From positions 1 through 64,000 of the forward strand of contig CACEKE010000003.1 of the NCBI GenBank assembly GCA_902560075.1: DNA of 64,000 bases, given 5' to 3'. The stretch is from an uncultured Pelagibacteraceae bacterium. Its GTDB lineage: Bacteria > Pseudomonadota > Alphaproteobacteria > Pelagibacterales > Pelagibacteraceae. Below, in pieces: positions 17,815 to 28,609 of this stretch. Both the position numbers and the translations under genes were made by a program. Position 1 is the stretch's first letter, and every line of letters begins with the position of its first letter. The notes under the pieces were generated by a model, which saw only the letters and a list, made by a program, of their open reading frames with translations, had not been told where the DNA came from and ran no database searches.

Positions 17815-18063
17815 TTAATTCTTTTTTGAGAATTTGCTGGTCCAGATTTTATCAAGCACAAAGTACCAGATTGAATTAGCTAATGGCTCAACTATTGCGT
17901 CCGTTAAAGCTATCATAAAGGAAACATCAGCAATTAACATCAAACATATTATTGCGATAGCAAAATGTCCAATTGTATAAATTAGAGTTCTTAATAACGA
18001 GCCTCTATTATTTTTAAATATACTTTTACTAGTTTGAAATATGCCTTGTGTAAGCTCTACCAT
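17815..18063 (-). CDS. DUF2061-family small membrane protein
   Basis: 82 residues with two hydrophobic helices (about 27-46 and 48-70). The pattern RTLIYTIGHFAIAI followed by an Ile/Leu-rich turn, the ALTDAIVEPLANSIWYFVLDKIW segment and a basic tail matches the DUF2061 family of predicted membrane proteins. It follows katG after 6 bases on the same strand and so is probably the last gene of an irr-katG transcript. The family has no established biochemical role. Confidence 0.72.
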   Translation of the reverse strand: MVELTQGIFQTSKSIFKNNRGSLLRTLIYTIGHFAIAIICLMLIADVSFMIALTDAIVEPLANSIWYFVLDKIWTSKFSKKN

Positions 18064-18069
18064 AACAAA

Positions 18070-20283
18070 TTAATTTATTTTTTTATCAAACCTATCAAGA
18101 TTCATTACTTTTGACCAGACTTTTACAAAATCTTTTATAAATTTTGCGTTTGAATCGTCTGAAGCATAAACTTCGGCAATAGCTCTTAATTGTGAATTTG
18201 AACCAAATATTAGGTCCACCCTCGAACCTTCCCAAATAACTTTATTTGTTTTTCTATTTTTACCCTGAAAATATTGCTCTTTATCGTCTTTATCACTCCA
18301 AGTAATGTTCATGTCCAATAAATTTTTAAAATAATCATTTGTTAGTGTGCCAACTTTTTTGGTAAAAACTCCATAATTTGATCCATCAAAATTTGTGCCT
18401 AAAACTCTCATGCCTCCAAATAATACAGTCATTTCTGGACCTGTTAATTGCATCAATTGTGCCTTGTCAATTAACATTTCTTCTGGTGAAGTTGTTGATT
18501 TGCTTTTATGATAATTTACAAACCCATCTGCTTTTGGTTCTAATAAATTAAATGAAAAGACATCTGTCTGTTCTTGTTTTGCATCACCTCTTCCTTGCAT
18601 AAACGGAACTTTTATTTTATGTCCAGATTTTTTTGCAGCTTTTTCAACTGCTGTATTTCCAGCTAAAACTATTAAATCTGCTAAAGAGACATTTTTGGTT
18701 TTTTTATCGAATTTGTTTTTAATTTTTTCTAAGACTTTTATTACCTTATCTACCTTTGCAATTTTATTTATATCCCAATCTTTTTGTGGCTGTAGCCTTA
18801 TTCTGGCACCATTCGCACCACCTCTTTTATCTGAGCCTCTAAAAGTCGATGCGGAAGCCCATGCCGTTGATACCATTTGAGAAATTGATAAACCTGATTT
18901 TAAAATTTTGTTTTTAAGAAAATTTATATCTTTGGTATTTAATTTGTATTTTTGCTTTGGAACAGGATCTTGCCAAATTAAATCTTCTTTTGGAACATCT
19001 GGTCCTAAGTAACAAACTTTTGGACCCATGTCTCTGTGAGTTAATTTAAACCATGCTCTTGCAAAAGCATCATGAAATTCTTTTGGATTTTTATGAAAAT
19101 GTTGTGTAATTGGACCGTAGCTAGGATCTACTTTTAGAGAGATATCTGTAGTTTGCATCATTGGAGGATGCATCTTGTTTTTATCATGAGCGTCTGGAAC
19201 CATTTTAATTTTTTGGCCATTTTTCTTAGGTGTCCACTGATGTGCTCCCGCAGGACTTTTTGTAAGTTCCCAATCATGTCCGTACAAACAATCTAAGTAC
19301 CCCATATCCCACTTGATTGGATTTTGTGTCCAAGCTCCTTCAATACCACTGCTTATTGTATCAATACCTTTTCCGCTTTTGTAGTTGCTATTCCAGCCAG
19401 TTGATTGTTCATGAATTTTCGAACCTTCTGGCTCAGGTCCTTTATGAGACTCTGGTGCCGCTCCGTGAGATTTTCCAAAAGTATGACCACCTGCCACTAG
19501 TGCTGCCGTCTCATAATCATTCATTGCCATTCTTCCAAAAGTTTCTCTTATATCATGAGCTGCTAATAAAGGATCTGGATTGGCGTCTGGTCCTTGTGGA
19601 TTAACATATATTAAACCCATATGTGAAGCTCCGAGAGGTTGTTCTAGATCTCTTTTCCCGCTATATCGATTTACTCCAAGCCATTCTTTTTCAGATCCCC
19701 AATAGATATCATCTTCGGGTTCCCATATGTCTTCTCTGCCTGCACCAAAGCCAAATGTTTTAAATCCCATAGAGTCCAAAGCAATATTACCAACCAAAAT
19801 AAATAAATCAGCCCAAGAAATTTTGTTTCCATATTTTTTCTTTATTGGCCACAATAATAATCTTGCTTTATCTAAGTTGACATTATCTGGCCAACTATTT
19901 AAAGGTGCAAATCTTTGATTTCCTGTTCCTGCTCCACCTCTACCATCAGCAGTTCTGTATGTACCAGCTGCATGCCAAGCTAATCTTATAAATAATGGAC
20001 CGTAATGACCATAGTCAGCTGGCCACCAGTCTTGAGAGTCAGTCATTAGATTATGTAAATCCTTCTTTAATTTTTTGTAATTTAATTTTTTAAATTCTTT
20101 TTCATACTTAAATTTTCCATCCATAGGACTGACTAAGTTTGAATGCTGACTTAAAATTTTTAAATTTAAACTGTTCGGCCACCAATCCCTATTAGATGTT
20201 CCTTTTCCAGTAGGATGTTTTGGAGGTGTTCCAGCACCAGTAAACGGACATTTTGATTTTTCTTTTAGAATTTCACTACTCAT
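18070..20283 (-). CDS. katG: Catalase-peroxidase
   Basis: A bifunctional haem enzyme that disproportionates hydrogen peroxide and oxidises donors. Its 737 residues cover both the active N-terminal and the structural C-terminal peroxidase domains. The distal triad is R100, W103, H104 (RLAWHAAG). The proximal haem ligand is H267 ([12 protein letters not shown]). The residues of the catalase-specific Trp-Tyr-Met crosslink are W103, Y226 (YVNPQGP) and M252 (RMAMND). No signal peptide is visible. It lies just downstream of the Irr-type regulator on the same strand, with a dyad overlapping the leader, suggesting iron/haem- or peroxide-linked control. Full-length catalases are unusual in highly streamlined marine alphaproteobacteria. 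Confidence 0.98.
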   Translation of the reverse strand: MSSEILKEKSKCPFTGAGTPPKHPTGKGTSNRDWWPNSLNLKILSQHSNLVSPMDGKFKYEKEFKKLNYKKLKKDLHNLMTDSQDWWPADYGHYGPLFIRLAWHAAGTYRTADGRGGAGTGNQRFAPLNSWPDNVNLDKARLLLWPIKKKYGNKISWADLFILVGNIALDSMGFKTFGFGAGREDIWEPEDDIYWGSEKEWLGVNRYSGKRDLEQPLGASHMGLIYVNPQGPDANPDPLLAAHDIRETFGRMAMNDYETAALVAGGHTFGKSHGAAPESHKGPEPEGSKIHEQSTGWNSNYKSGKGIDTISSGIEGAWTQNPIKWDMGYLDCLYGHDWELTKSPAGAHQWTPKKNGQKIKMVPDAHDKNKMHPPMMQTTDISLKVDPSYGPITQHFHKNPKEFHDAFARAWFKLTHRDMGPKVCYLGPDVPKEDLIWQDPVPKQKYKLNTKDINFLKNKILKSGLSISQMVSTAWASASTFRGSDKRGGANGARIRLQPQKDWDINKIAKVDKVIKVLEKIKNKFDKKTKNVSLADLIVLAGNTAVEKAAKKSGHKIKVPFMQGRGDAKQEQTDVFSFNLLEPKADGFVNYHKSKSTTSPEEMLIDKAQLMQLTGPEMTVLFGGMRVLGTNFDGSNYGVFTKKVGTLTNDYFKNLLDMNITWSDKDDKEQYFQGKNRKTNKVIWEGSRVDLIFGSNSQLRAIAEVYASDDSNAKFIKDFVKVWSKVMNLDRFDKKIN

Positions 20284-20285
20284 AC

Positions 20286-20305
20286 TTAGATTATAACTAT
20301 TCTAA
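20286..20305 (-). promoter_or_regulatory. Candidate Irr/Fur-type dyad upstream of katG
   Basis: TTAGATTATAACTATTCTAA is an imperfect 20-base dyad; 7 of 10 positions are symmetric, with perfect TTAGA/TCTAA ends. It sits 3-22 bases upstream of the katG start. The ends resemble the Irr-box half-site TTAGAA/TTCTAA described for alphaproteobacteria. Inference only; in AT-rich DNA such dyads arise by chance. Confidence 0.35.
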
Positions 20306-20351
20306 AGTAATAATCAAGAGAGTTGCGGCAAATTTAACTTAAATTTTATAA

Positions 20352-20765
20352 TTAATTATTCTGAACTTTAACTAATACTTCTATTGATTTAATCTTCTTA
20401 CCAGGAATTTTTTTATTAATTTTAACTGGTTCTACTTCACAATCATGAATGTCTATTAATTGATTCTTATCCTCATCATAAAAATGATGATGGTCAGAAA
20501 CATTTGTATCATAATAACTTTGTTCAGAATTTACTGCGATCTGCTTTAAGTATCCTTTGCCTAAAAATGCATGCACCGTATTATATATTGTAGCTAAAGA
20601 AATTTTCTCGTTTGTTTTTTGAGCAACAATTTTTGAAAGATCATTAATCGAAAAGTGAAAGGTTTCTTTACCACCGAATAAAATTTCACAGATCTTTATT
20701 CTTTGCTTTGTTGGCCTTAAGCCAGAATTTCTGAGTTTTGCAACAAAATCAAGGTTATTACTCAT
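20352..20765 (-). CDS. irr: Iron response regulator Irr (Fur family)
   Basis: A 137-residue Fur-superfamily repressor. The winged-helix recognition segment ISLATIYNTVHAFL is at about 55-68. The dimerisation domain carries the HHH run (H92-H94, DHHHFYDED) used by Irr for haem/metal sensing, and it lacks the C-terminal CxxC zinc pairs of classical Fur. It is divergent from fabA-fabB-fabI, a layout characteristic of alphaproteobacterial irr. katG follows 68 bases downstream on the same strand and is a likely target. A second Fur-family gene is at 35.7 kb. Confidence 0.87.
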   Translation of the reverse strand: MSNNLDFVAKLRNSGLRPTKQRIKICEILFGGKETFHFSINDLSKIVAQKTNEKISLATIYNTVHAFLGKGYLKQIAVNSEQSYYDTNVSDHHHFYDEDKNQLIDIHDCEVEPVKINKKIPGKKIKSIEVLVKVQNN

Positions 20766-20835
20766 TATAAATATACTTATCTTGAAGAAATTTATATTAA
20801 ATTATGCCATAATCAAGTACTAAGATATTTTGTTA

Positions 20836-21336
20836 ATGAAGAAAAATTCCTTCAATTATAAAGAGTTAATTAACTGTGCTAATGGCGAACTTTTTGGACC
20901 TGGAAACGCAAAACTTCCTTCTCCGCCAATGCTTATGTTTGACAGAATCACAGAAATTAAGGAAAATACAGGAGAATTTAAAAAGGGTATCATAAAAGCT
21001 GAATTAGATATTAAAGATGAACTTTGGTTTTTTGATTGTCATTTTAAAGAAGATCCAGTAATGCCAGGTTGTTTGGGTTTAGATGCAATGTGGCAATTGG
21101 TTGGTTTTTATTTAGGATGGCTTGGTAACCCTGGTAGAGGAAGAGCTTTAGGAGTTAATAGTGTTAAATTTACAGGAGAAGTTCTCAAAAACTGCAAAAC
21201 TGCTTTTTATCAAATCGATATGAAGAGAATACTTATTAAAGAAGGTACAACAGTAGGTCTTGCAAACGGAATTTTGATGGCAGATGGAAAAAAAATTTAT
21301 AGTGCTGAAAATTTAAAAGTAGGATTATTTAAATAA
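20836..21336 (+). CDS. fabA: 3-hydroxydecanoyl-ACP dehydratase/isomerase
   Basis: Introduces the cis double bond in anaerobic unsaturated fatty acid synthesis. I start at ATG 20836 (166 residues); an in-frame TTG two codons upstream is less likely. The catalytic His is H69 ([14 protein letters not shown]) and the Asp is D83 (LGLDAMWQ), spaced as in E. coli FabA. fabB follows with a one-base TAATG overlap. Its coupling to fabB implies a classic FabA-FabB unsaturated fatty acid route. Confidence 0.97.
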   Translation: MKKNSFNYKELINCANGELFGPGNAKLPSPPMLMFDRITEIKENTGEFKKGIIKAELDIKDELWFFDCHFKEDPVMPGCLGLDAMWQLVGFYLGWLGNPGRGRALGVNSVKFTGEVLKNCKTAFYQIDMKRILIKEGTTVGLANGILMADGKKIYSAENLKVGLFK

Positions 21337-22547
21337 TGAAAAGAGTTGTTATCACTGGAATTGGTGTTGTTTCTTGTTTGGGAAATAATCAAGAGGAAGT
21401 TTATCAGTCTTTATTGAATTCCAAGTCAGGAATAACTTTTTCAGAAGAGTACAAAGAGTACAATTTAAAAAGTCATGTACACGGTAAACCGAATATTAAA
21501 CTTGAAGACCATGTTGACAGGAAATTTATAAGATTTATGGGCCCTGGATCTGCTTATAACTATATTTCAATGGCAGAAGCAGTGAAAGACTCTGGATTAG
21601 AGGAAAAAGAAGTTAGTCATATTTCTACAGGGATGATAATGGGTTCCGGAGGTCCTTCAATCGAAAATGTAATATTAGCGGCAGATAAGACAAGAGAAAA
21701 AAGTCCAAAAAGAATGGGTCCTTTTGTAGTACCAAGAACCATGTCAAGTACAGCTTCAGCTACTTTGGCTGTACCTTTTAAAATTAAAGGTGTTAATTAT
21801 ACAATCAGCTCTGCTTGCGCAACAAGTGGTCATTGTATTGGAAATGCGATGGAATTAATTCAATTAGGTAAACAAAATATTATATTTGCTGGTGGAAGCG
21901 ATGAAGTTCATTTTGCTATGACTGCTATGTTCGATGCAATGACAGCTCTTTCTTCAAAGTATAACGATACTCCTGAAAAAGCCTCTAGACCTTACGACAA
22001 AACTAGAGATGGATTCGTGATATCAGGAGGTGGAGGAGTTTTAGTATTAGAGGAATACGAACATGCAAAATCAAGAGGAGCTAAAATTTATGCAGAGATT
22101 ACTGGTTATGGTGCTACTTCAGATGGATACGATATGGTAGCTCCATCTGGTGAAGGAGCAGTAAGATGTATGCAAATGGCGTTAAGTACCTCTAAGAACA
22201 AAATTGATTATATTAATACTCATGGAACCTCGACACCCGTGGGTGATATAACAGAATTGAAAGCTGTGGGAAAAGTATTTAATGATTATAAACCTAAAAT
22301 AAGTTCAACGAAATCACTAGCGGGCCACTCACTTGGTGCTACTTCTGTTCATGAAGCGGTTTATAGTCTAATTATGATGAAAAATAATTTTATTGCAGCT
22401 TCCGCTAACATTAATGATATGGACAATGAAGCAAAAAATTATCCTATTGTCACAAAAGTAGAAAAAGGCATTAATTTAGATTCAGTTATGTCTAACAGTT
22501 TTGGTTTTGGAGGAACAAACGCAACATTAGTTTTTGAGAAAGTTTAA
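21336..22547 (+). CDS. fabB: 3-oxoacyl-ACP synthase I
   Basis: A condensing enzyme that elongates the FabA product. 403 residues with the thiolase-fold Cys-His-His triad: C161 ([13 protein letters not shown]), the first His in [11 protein letters not shown] and the second in [13 protein letters not shown]. The C-terminal [15 protein letters not shown] is typical. It is translationally coupled to fabA and only 3 bases before fabI. The tight fabA link argues for FabB rather than FabF. Confidence 0.97.
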   Translation: MKRVVITGIGVVSCLGNNQEEVYQSLLNSKSGITFSEEYKEYNLKSHVHGKPNIKLEDHVDRKFIRFMGPGSAYNYISMAEAVKDSGLEEKEVSHISTGMIMGSGGPSIENVILAADKTREKSPKRMGPFVVPRTMSSTASATLAVPFKIKGVNYTISSACATSGHCIGNAMELIQLGKQNIIFAGGSDEVHFAMTAMFDAMTALSSKYNDTPEKASRPYDKTRDGFVISGGGGVLVLEEYEHAKSRGAKIYAEITGYGATSDGYDMVAPSGEGAVRCMQMALSTSKNKIDYINTHGTSTPVGDITELKAVGKVFNDYKPKISSTKSLAGHSLGATSVHEAVYSLIMMKNNFIAASANINDMDNEAKNYPIVTKVEKGINLDSVMSNSFGFGGTNATLVFEKV

Positions 22548-22550
22548 ATT

Positions 22551-23336
22551 ATGAGTTTAATGGAAGGTAAAAAAGGTCTTGTTATGGGTGTTGCAAATGA
22601 AAGATCCATAGCCTGGGGAATAGCGCAAAAACTTTCTGAGTCTGGGGCAGAACTTGCATTCACTTATTTAGGAGATGCATTGAAAAAAAGGGTTATTCCA
22701 TTAGCAGAAAAATTAAACTCAAATTTAACATTTAGCTGCGATGTTGAAAAAAAAGATGAAGTTATTAAGTTATTTGAAGATATAAAATCAAAATGGGGAC
22801 AAATAGATTTTGTTGTACATGCAATAGCGTTTTCAGATAAATCTGAATTATCAGGAGAATATCTTAATACATCAAGGGAAAATTTTTTAAGAAGTATGTT
22901 AATTTCATGTTTTTCTTTTACAGAGGTTGCTAAAGAGGCGTCTAAAATTATGAATAAAAATGGAAGTTTGGTAACACTTAGTTATGAAGCAAGTAAAGCA
23001 ATTCCTAACTACAACGTTATGGGTGTTTGTAAAGCAGCTTTAGAGGCAAGTGTCAAATATCTGGCAAGAGATTTAGGATCAAAAGGTATGCGAGTAAACG
23101 CTATAAGTGCTGGTCCAATAAAAACACTTGCAGCATCAGCAATCGGTGATGCTAAATTTCTGTATAAATGGAATGCTGATCATTCTTTTCTAAAGAGAAA
23201 TGTAGATAATATGGATGTTGGCAATTCTGCTTTATATTTATTAAGTGATATGGCAGGAGGGGTTACTGGTGAAATTCATTATGTAGATGCAGGTTATAAT
23301 AAAGTGGGAATGCCAGATCCAAAAAATATCTCTTAG
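22551..23336 (+). CDS. fabI: Enoyl-ACP reductase (NADH)
   Basis: Last reduction of each fatty acid elongation cycle. 261 residues of the short-chain dehydrogenase fold with the divergent cofactor loop GVANERSIAWGIA typical of FabI. The catalytic residues are Y145, Y154 and K161 in SYEASKAIPNYNVMGVCK. The start could be Met1 or Met4. This is the third gene of fabA-fabB-fabI; a small basic open frame follows after 3 bases. Confidence 0.97.
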   Translation: MSLMEGKKGLVMGVANERSIAWGIAQKLSESGAELAFTYLGDALKKRVIPLAEKLNSNLTFSCDVEKKDEVIKLFEDIKSKWGQIDFVVHAIAFSDKSELSGEYLNTSRENFLRSMLISCFSFTEVAKEASKIMNKNGSLVTLSYEASKAIPNYNVMGVCKAALEASVKYLARDLGSKGMRVNAISAGPIKTLAASAIGDAKFLYKWNADHSFLKRNVDNMDVGNSALYLLSDMAGGVTGEIHYVDAGYNKVGMPDPKNIS

Positions 23337-23339
23337 ATA

Positions 23340-23453
23340 ATGTCCAAAAGATATAGTGGAAAATCATTTAAAGACTCGAGTGTTAAAAAAAAACCTAGGC
23401 TATCAATTAAAGAAAAAAGAAGATTAAAAAAGGAAAAAAAGAGAAGAAATTAA
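23340..23453 (+). CDS. Very basic 37-residue hypothetical protein
   Basis: A short frame from ATG 23340 to TAA 23453, beginning MSKRYSGKSFKDSSVKKKPR and ending in a Lys/Arg-rich helix-like tail. It follows fabI by 3 bases in the same direction and ends one base before the convergent CSCC protein, so it fills the whole gap. Composition suggests RNA or ribosome binding, but I do not recognise a family. It could be a chance frame in A-rich DNA. Confidence 0.5.
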   Translation: MSKRYSGKSFKDSSVKKKPRLSIKEKRRLKKEKKRRN

Positions 23454-23454
23454 T

Positions 23455-23679
23455 TTAACAACAGCTGCAACTTTTTTTTTCTTTTTTTTCAACTTTATCT
23501 TGGTTAACACTATTATTAATTTTATTCTCTTTTAGTTCAACAGCCTTTTTTTCTTTTAAAATTTTGTCTTCAAAGTATGCATAAAGAGATGGAAAGCCTA
23601 GTTTAGTTGCTTTCTTTTGCTCATAATTTTTTCTTCCTTTAAGATTTTCAATTATTTTAATAATTTCTTCGTTTTGCAT
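23455..23679 (-). CDS. Small hypothetical protein with C-terminal CSCC
   Basis: A 74-residue cytoplasmic protein. The N-terminal half is helical with YEQKKATKLGFPSLYAYFED. The second half is a charged, Lys/Glu-rich low-complexity stretch, and the end is KKSCSCC, three Cys in the last four residues. The terminal Cys cluster suggests metal or thiol chemistry, but this is speculative. It lies 10 bases downstream of pnp on the same strand and is likely co-transcribed. I do not recognise the family. Confidence 0.62.
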   Translation of the reverse strand: MQNEEIIKIIENLKGRKNYEQKKATKLGFPSLYAYFEDKILKEKKAVELKENKINNSVNQDKVEKKEKKSCSCC

Positions 23680-23689
23680 TTTAATTTTC

Positions 23690-25762
23690 TTAAATTGCTG
23701 CTTGTTTTATAGACAATTTAACTTTTCCCCTATCAAAGCCTATTACTTTGACTTTTACTTCATCACCTTCTTTTACTACATCTGTTACTTTTGCTACTCT
23801 TTTATCTGCAAGTTCAGAGATATGCACAAGTCCGTCTTGTTTTCCCAAAAAGTTTACAAATGCTCCAAATTCCATAATTTTCATTACTTTTCCATTGTAA
23901 ATCTTATTCAATTCAGCTTTTGCAGTTAAGTCTTTAATCATCTGCATTGCTTTGTTCCTAGACTCTTCATCTGGTGCTGAGACAATAACCTCTCCGTCAT
24001 CATTTACATCAACTTTGGCTCCAGATTTTTCAACTATTTCTCTTATTGTTGCTCCACCTTTTCCTATAACAGTTGCTATATCTTTTTTATCAACATTTAT
24101 TTTTTCCATCTTAGGAGTATGTTTTCCTACATCGTCTCTAGATTTAGATAAAGCTTTGTTCATTTCACCCAGTATGTGAATTCTTCCATCTTTAGCTTGT
24201 TTTAAAGCTTGCTCCATTATTTCAAATGTTATACCCGTGATTTTTATATCCATTTGAAGAGAAGTTATTCCATCTTTTGTTCCGGCAACTTTAAAATCCA
24301 TATCACCAAGATGATCTTCATCACCTAAAATATCAGATAAAACACTAAAATCATCTCCTTCTTTTATCAATCCCATTGCAATTCCAGCTACTGGCTCTTT
24401 AATTGGAACGCCAGCATCCATTAATGCTAGTGATGAGCCACATACTGTTGCCATTGAGGACGATCCGTTAGACTCTGTTATTTCAGATACTATTCTAAAT
24501 GTATAAGGAAAACTTTCTTTCGGAGGTAGCGAAGACCTTATTGCTCGCCATGCTAGCTTACCGTGTCCAATTTCTCTTCTCCCTGTTCCAATTCTTCCTG
24601 TCTCACCAACTGAATAAGGGGGAAAGTTGTAATGAAGCATAAATCTTTCTTTCTGTAATCCTTCTAAACTTTCGATTTTCTGCTCATCATCAGATGTTCC
24701 AAGAGTTGTTGTAACTATAGCTTGTGTTTCTCCTCTTGTAAAAAGAGCTGATCCATGGACCCTTGGTAGAAATCCTACTTCACATATAATTGGTCTCACA
24801 TCAGCTAAACCTCTTCCATCTATTCTGTTTTTATTTTTTAGTATATCTGTTCTTACTATTCTTTTTTCTAGATTTTTAAGTTCTGAATTTACATCTAGAT
24901 CCGTATAATTTTCATTTTCTTCAAAAATTTTTTTAGCTTTGTCAGTTATTTCAGATATTTTATTAGATCTCTGTTGTTTATCTATAGTAGAGAATGCTTC
25001 TTTTAATTGATCAGTAAACTCTTCTTCAAGTTTTTTAGTTATTTCAGAAAGATCCTTTTTTTCTAAGATCCAATCAGGCTTCTTGCATTCTGCTGAAAGT
25101 TCATCTATCATATTAATTATTGGCACAAAACCTTCATGTCCAAATTTTACTGCATTCAACATTTCTTCTTCAGTTAATCCATTGGCCTCAGACTCAACCA
25201 TTAAAACCGCTTCCTTGGTACCTGCTACTACCAAATCTAATTTTGAGTTTTTTAATTCCTCTTTTGATGGATTTAAGACGTATTTACCCTCTATAAATCC
25301 CACTCTCGATGCTCCAACAGGACCTAAGAAAGGCATACCAGATATTGCCAATGCCGCAGATGAGGCAATAATAGATAATATATCTGCTTCATTCTCTTTG
25401 TCATAAGAAATTACTGTTGGAAGAACCTGCACTTCATTTTTGAACTCATCCGGGAACAAAGGTCTTATTGGTCGATCTATTAATCTTGATATTAATGTTT
25501 CACTATCAGTTGGTCTTGCTTCTCTTTTAAAATAACCACCAGGTATTTTGCCTGCTGCATAGTATTTTTCTTGATAATTTACAGATAATGGGAAGTAGTC
25601 AACATCGGGATTAACTTTTTTTGCACCAACTGCAGTTGCTAATACTACAGTTTCTCCACATGTTGCAATTATTGCTCCATCTGCCTGTCTTGCAATTTTT
25701 CCTGTTTCTAAAGTTATTTTTTTTCCAGCAATTTCTATTTCTTTTTTTATAATTTTAAACAT
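23690..25762 (-). CDS. pnp: Polyribonucleotide nucleotidyltransferase (PNPase)
   Basis: A 3'-to-5' phosphorolytic exoribonuclease of the degradosome. 690 residues with two RNase PH domains, the second beginning near [12 protein letters not shown] and containing FTRGETQAI, an all-helical linker, then a KH domain ([12 protein letters not shown]) and a C-terminal S1 domain ([20 protein letters not shown]). All domains are intact. It abuts rpsO with no spacer, the conserved rpsO-pnp order, and ends the nusA-infB-rbfA-rpsO-pnp series. Confidence 0.98.
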   Translation of the reverse strand: MFKIIKKEIEIAGKKITLETGKIARQADGAIIATCGETVVLATAVGAKKVNPDVDYFPLSVNYQEKYYAAGKIPGGYFKREARPTDSETLISRLIDRPIRPLFPDEFKNEVQVLPTVISYDKENEADILSIIASSAALAISGMPFLGPVGASRVGFIEGKYVLNPSKEELKNSKLDLVVAGTKEAVLMVESEANGLTEEEMLNAVKFGHEGFVPIINMIDELSAECKKPDWILEKKDLSEITKKLEEEFTDQLKEAFSTIDKQQRSNKISEITDKAKKIFEENENYTDLDVNSELKNLEKRIVRTDILKNKNRIDGRGLADVRPIICEVGFLPRVHGSALFTRGETQAIVTTTLGTSDDEQKIESLEGLQKERFMLHYNFPPYSVGETGRIGTGRREIGHGKLAWRAIRSSLPPKESFPYTFRIVSEITESNGSSSMATVCGSSLALMDAGVPIKEPVAGIAMGLIKEGDDFSVLSDILGDEDHLGDMDFKVAGTKDGITSLQMDIKITGITFEIMEQALKQAKDGRIHILGEMNKALSKSRDDVGKHTPKMEKINVDKKDIATVIGKGGATIREIVEKSGAKVDVNDDGEVIVSAPDEESRNKAMQMIKDLTAKAELNKIYNGKVMKIMEFGAFVNFLGKQDGLVHISELADKRVAKVTDVVKEGDEVKVKVIGFDRGKVKLSIKQAAI

Positions 25763-26008
25763 TTATTTCCTTAGATTTAATTTTGACAATACTTGTTTGT
25801 AAGCATCATTTTTATTTTTTTTGAGATACTCTAATAATTTTTTTCTCTTATTAACTGCTTTGAGCAAACCTACAGAGGAATGTTTATCTTTTTTGTTGTT
25901 TTTTATATGATTTGATAAATTTTCTATTTTATCCGTAAGTTTTGCAACTTGCACTTCGGAGGATCCAGTATCCTTTTCGTGAATTGCTAATTCTTTTTTT
26001 TTATTCAT
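25763..26008 (-). CDS. rpsO: 30S ribosomal protein S15
   Basis: An 81-residue 16S rRNA-binding protein, compared with about 89 in most bacteria; the N-terminal helix is shorter by roughly eight residues. Diagnostic segments are DTGSSEVQVAKLT near 13-25 and SSVGLLKAVNKRKKLLEYLKK near 44-64. It is sandwiched between rbfA (9-base gap) and pnp (no gap). truB, normally just upstream, is not present here. Confidence 0.96.
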   Translation of the reverse strand: MNKKKELAIHEKDTGSSEVQVAKLTDKIENLSNHIKNNKKDKHSSVGLLKAVNKRKKLLEYLKKNKNDAYKQVLSKLNLRK

Positions 26009-26017
26009 TAATTCCTT

Positions 26018-26380
26018 TTACTTATTTGTTTGTTTTATTAAGTTTTCGATTTTCTCTGCATAGTCAAAAGATTCATCCTTAACAAATAAAATTTTTGGTA
26101 AAAATTTCATTGCTACCTTTTTTGACAAAACTTTTCTTATTACAAATGAGAATTCTTTTAGTTTATCAACTGCTTCATTCGAGTCTTTACCACCTAGCGG
26201 TAAAACAAATGCTTTTGCCGTTTTTAAATCCGGACTCATTCTTACTTCTGTAACTGTTATTTCTTTTGTTTCTAGATTTGGTAGTTTTGCTTCATCTCTA
26301 ATAAAAATCATACTTAAAGCCTGTTTTATCATTTCTCCAACTCTTAATTGTCTCTGCGAGACGGGCTTACTATTTTTCAT
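26018..26380 (-). CDS. rbfA: Ribosome-binding factor A
   Basis: A 120-residue KH-fold factor for 16S rRNA maturation and cold adaptation. The N-terminus has SQRQLRVGEMIKQALSMIF, and the middle contains ITVTEVRMSPDLKTAKAFV, the conserved RbfA core. The start overlaps the infB stop by 4 bases, so translation is coupled. The next gene is rpsO rather than truB. Confidence 0.95.
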   Translation of the reverse strand: MKNSKPVSQRQLRVGEMIKQALSMIFIRDEAKLPNLETKEITVTEVRMSPDLKTAKAFVLPLGGKDSNEAVDKLKEFSFVIRKVLSKKVAMKFLPKILFVKDESFDYAEKIENLIKQTNK

Positions 26381-28599
26381 TGTATAGATCTTTCAAGAAT
26401 TTTTGAGTTGTAAACCTCAATAATATCCTTTTTCTGAAAATCACTAAAATCCTTTAAGGTAATACCGCATTCAAGTCCAGCGGAAACTTGCTTGGCTTGG
26501 TTTTTTTCCCTAAAAATAGACCCTATTTTACCATTAAATATTATACTGCCATCTCTAATAACTCTTGCACTAGAGTCTTGTGTTATTTCACCCTCTAGGA
26601 CCTTAGAACCAGCAACTTTACCTACTTTTGAAACTTTAAATATTTCAAGTATTTCAGCAGAGCCTATTATTTTTTCCTCAACATCAGGTGTTAGCAAACC
26701 TGACATTTTATTTTTTATAAAATCAATTACTTCATAAATTATATTATATGAGTTGATAGATATTTTTTCTTGCTCAGCTAATTTTTTAGCTTCTTTTGTC
26801 GGTTTTACGTTAAACGCTATTAATATTGCACTCGAAGCTTTAGCTAATGTCACATCTGTCTCGGTAATCATACCAATATCAGATAATATTATTTTTGGCA
26901 AAACCTCATCATGTTTGATTTTAGATATTGCATTTTTGATTGCTTCAGAGGATCCATGAACATCTGATTTAATTATAATATTTAACTCTTCTATTTTATT
27001 TTCTTTAAATACAAATTCTTTATTTATTATAGATATGGGCCCTTTCCCTTCTTTATACTCTTGTAATCTTGCATCACTTATTGATTTGGCTTCTTTTTCA
27101 TTTTTTAAAACAATAAAATCGTCTCCAGCTTTAGCAGCTCCATTAATGCCTAAAATTTCTACAGGAGTTGCTGGTAACGCTATATCCACACTATCACCTT
27201 TATCATTAACTATTGCTCTTACCTTACCCCATTTTAGGCCACTTACAAAATAGTCTCCTTTTTTTAACGTTCCAGCTGTAAGTATAGTGCTAACAACAGG
27301 TCCCCGTCCGGTATCAATCTTCGATTCAAGCACAACTCCTTTTGCAGACTTTTCAAAATTTGTTTTTAAATCAAGCATCTCTGCTTGAAGGAGAACAGCT
27401 TCAATTAATTTATCTAAATTTTTCTGAGTTTTTGTTGATATCTCGACCATTAGAGTATCACCTGACATCTCCTCTGAAATTAATTCATATTCAAGTAATT
27501 GATTTCTTACATTTGAAGGATTTGCTTCTGGCAAATCACATTTGTTAATCGCAACTACAATTGGTACCTTTGCAGCTTTAGCATGTTGAATTGACTCTAC
27601 TGTTTGTGGTTTTACACCATCATCTGCTGCAACAACTAAAATTACTATATCAGTTAATTTTGAACCTCTCGCTCTCATTTCTGTAAAGGCTGCATGGCCA
27701 GGAGTATCTATAAAAGTAATATTATTATTTTTATAATTGATTTGATAAGCTCCAATATGTTGCGTTATGCCACCGTATTCTCCATCAATAACTTTCGTAT
27801 TTCTCAATGAGTCTAAAACTGATGTTTTGCCGTGATCAACATGCCCCATAACTGTAATAATTGGAGGTCTATTTTTCAGATTTTCGTTTTTATCCTCTAT
27901 AATCTTATCAATAATCTCATTTGTTTTTTGTTCTCTTAACGGTGTATGACCAAACTCTTTTACAAGGTATTCAGCTGTATCTTCGTCTATTGTATGATTT
28001 ATTGTAACTGTTAGACCTATACCTAATAAATGCTTAATAATATTACTAGATTGCTCTGCCATTCTATTAGCAAGCTCTCTTATTGTTATAACCTTAGGAA
28101 TTTTTATTTCTCTTTTAATGTGTTTGATTTCATTTTTTAAATCTGTTTTTTTTAATTCTCGATTTTCTTTTAATTTAGCTCTTCTAAGTGATGCTATACT
28201 TCTTGATCTTGAACCTATTTCTTCATCACTTAGTGCTCTAGATAGTGTTAGTTTGGTCTCTCTCTTATTTGTACTAAGTTTTCTCTTATTTATATCCTTG
28301 GGTACAGGCTCACCTTTAAGTCTTTTAGTAGCTCTTTGTTCAGCTAATTTCCTTTTATCAAAATCCGACTTGATATTTCTTTGATCAATAAATGAATTTT
28401 TATTTGATATTTGTCTTTCTTGGGTTTTAAAATTGTTGTTACTTCTGTTTATTTTTTGATTAGATGGTTTTCTTAGTATTCTTCCAGCTTTTCTCTCAAT
28501 AAATACTGCATTTTTTGATTGTGATTTAGCCTGCTCTATACTGCTTAAAGTTTTTCTTGAAGAACCAGTGATTGATAATTTTAACTTTTTTTTTTCCAT
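26377..28599 (-). CDS. infB: Translation initiation factor IF-2
   Basis: A GTPase that brings initiator tRNA to the ribosome. 740 residues: a basic, low-complexity N-terminal region (about 1-165), the IF2N segment ([18 protein letters not shown]), and a G domain with GHVDHGKTS near residue 250, DTPGHAAF, and NKCDLPEAN. Domains II-IV follow, ending in [20 protein letters not shown]. It is shorter than E. coli IF2 because the N-terminal extension is reduced. It lies 10 bases after nusA; ylxR, often between them, is missing. Confidence 0.98.
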   Translation of the reverse strand: MEKKKLKLSITGSSRKTLSSIEQAKSQSKNAVFIERKAGRILRKPSNQKINRSNNNFKTQERQISNKNSFIDQRNIKSDFDKRKLAEQRATKRLKGEPVPKDINKRKLSTNKRETKLTLSRALSDEEIGSRSRSIASLRRAKLKENRELKKTDLKNEIKHIKREIKIPKVITIRELANRMAEQSSNIIKHLLGIGLTVTINHTIDEDTAEYLVKEFGHTPLREQKTNEIIDKIIEDKNENLKNRPPIITVMGHVDHGKTSVLDSLRNTKVIDGEYGGITQHIGAYQINYKNNNITFIDTPGHAAFTEMRARGSKLTDIVILVVAADDGVKPQTVESIQHAKAAKVPIVVAINKCDLPEANPSNVRNQLLEYELISEEMSGDTLMVEISTKTQKNLDKLIEAVLLQAEMLDLKTNFEKSAKGVVLESKIDTGRGPVVSTILTAGTLKKGDYFVSGLKWGKVRAIVNDKGDSVDIALPATPVEILGINGAAKAGDDFIVLKNEKEAKSISDARLQEYKEGKGPISIINKEFVFKENKIEELNIIIKSDVHGSSEAIKNAISKIKHDEVLPKIILSDIGMITETDVTLAKASSAILIAFNVKPTKEAKKLAEQEKISINSYNIIYEVIDFIKNKMSGLLTPDVEEKIIGSAEILEIFKVSKVGKVAGSKVLEGEITQDSSARVIRDGSIIFNGKIGSIFREKNQAKQVSAGLECGITLKDFSDFQKKDIIEVYNSKILERSIQ

Positions 28600-28609
28600 T
28601 CCTCATGCC

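Noticed and set aside
24000-25410. Several open frames antisense to pnp.
   Set aside because: They are shadow frames; pnp is complete with all domains and no recognisable motif exists on the other strand.
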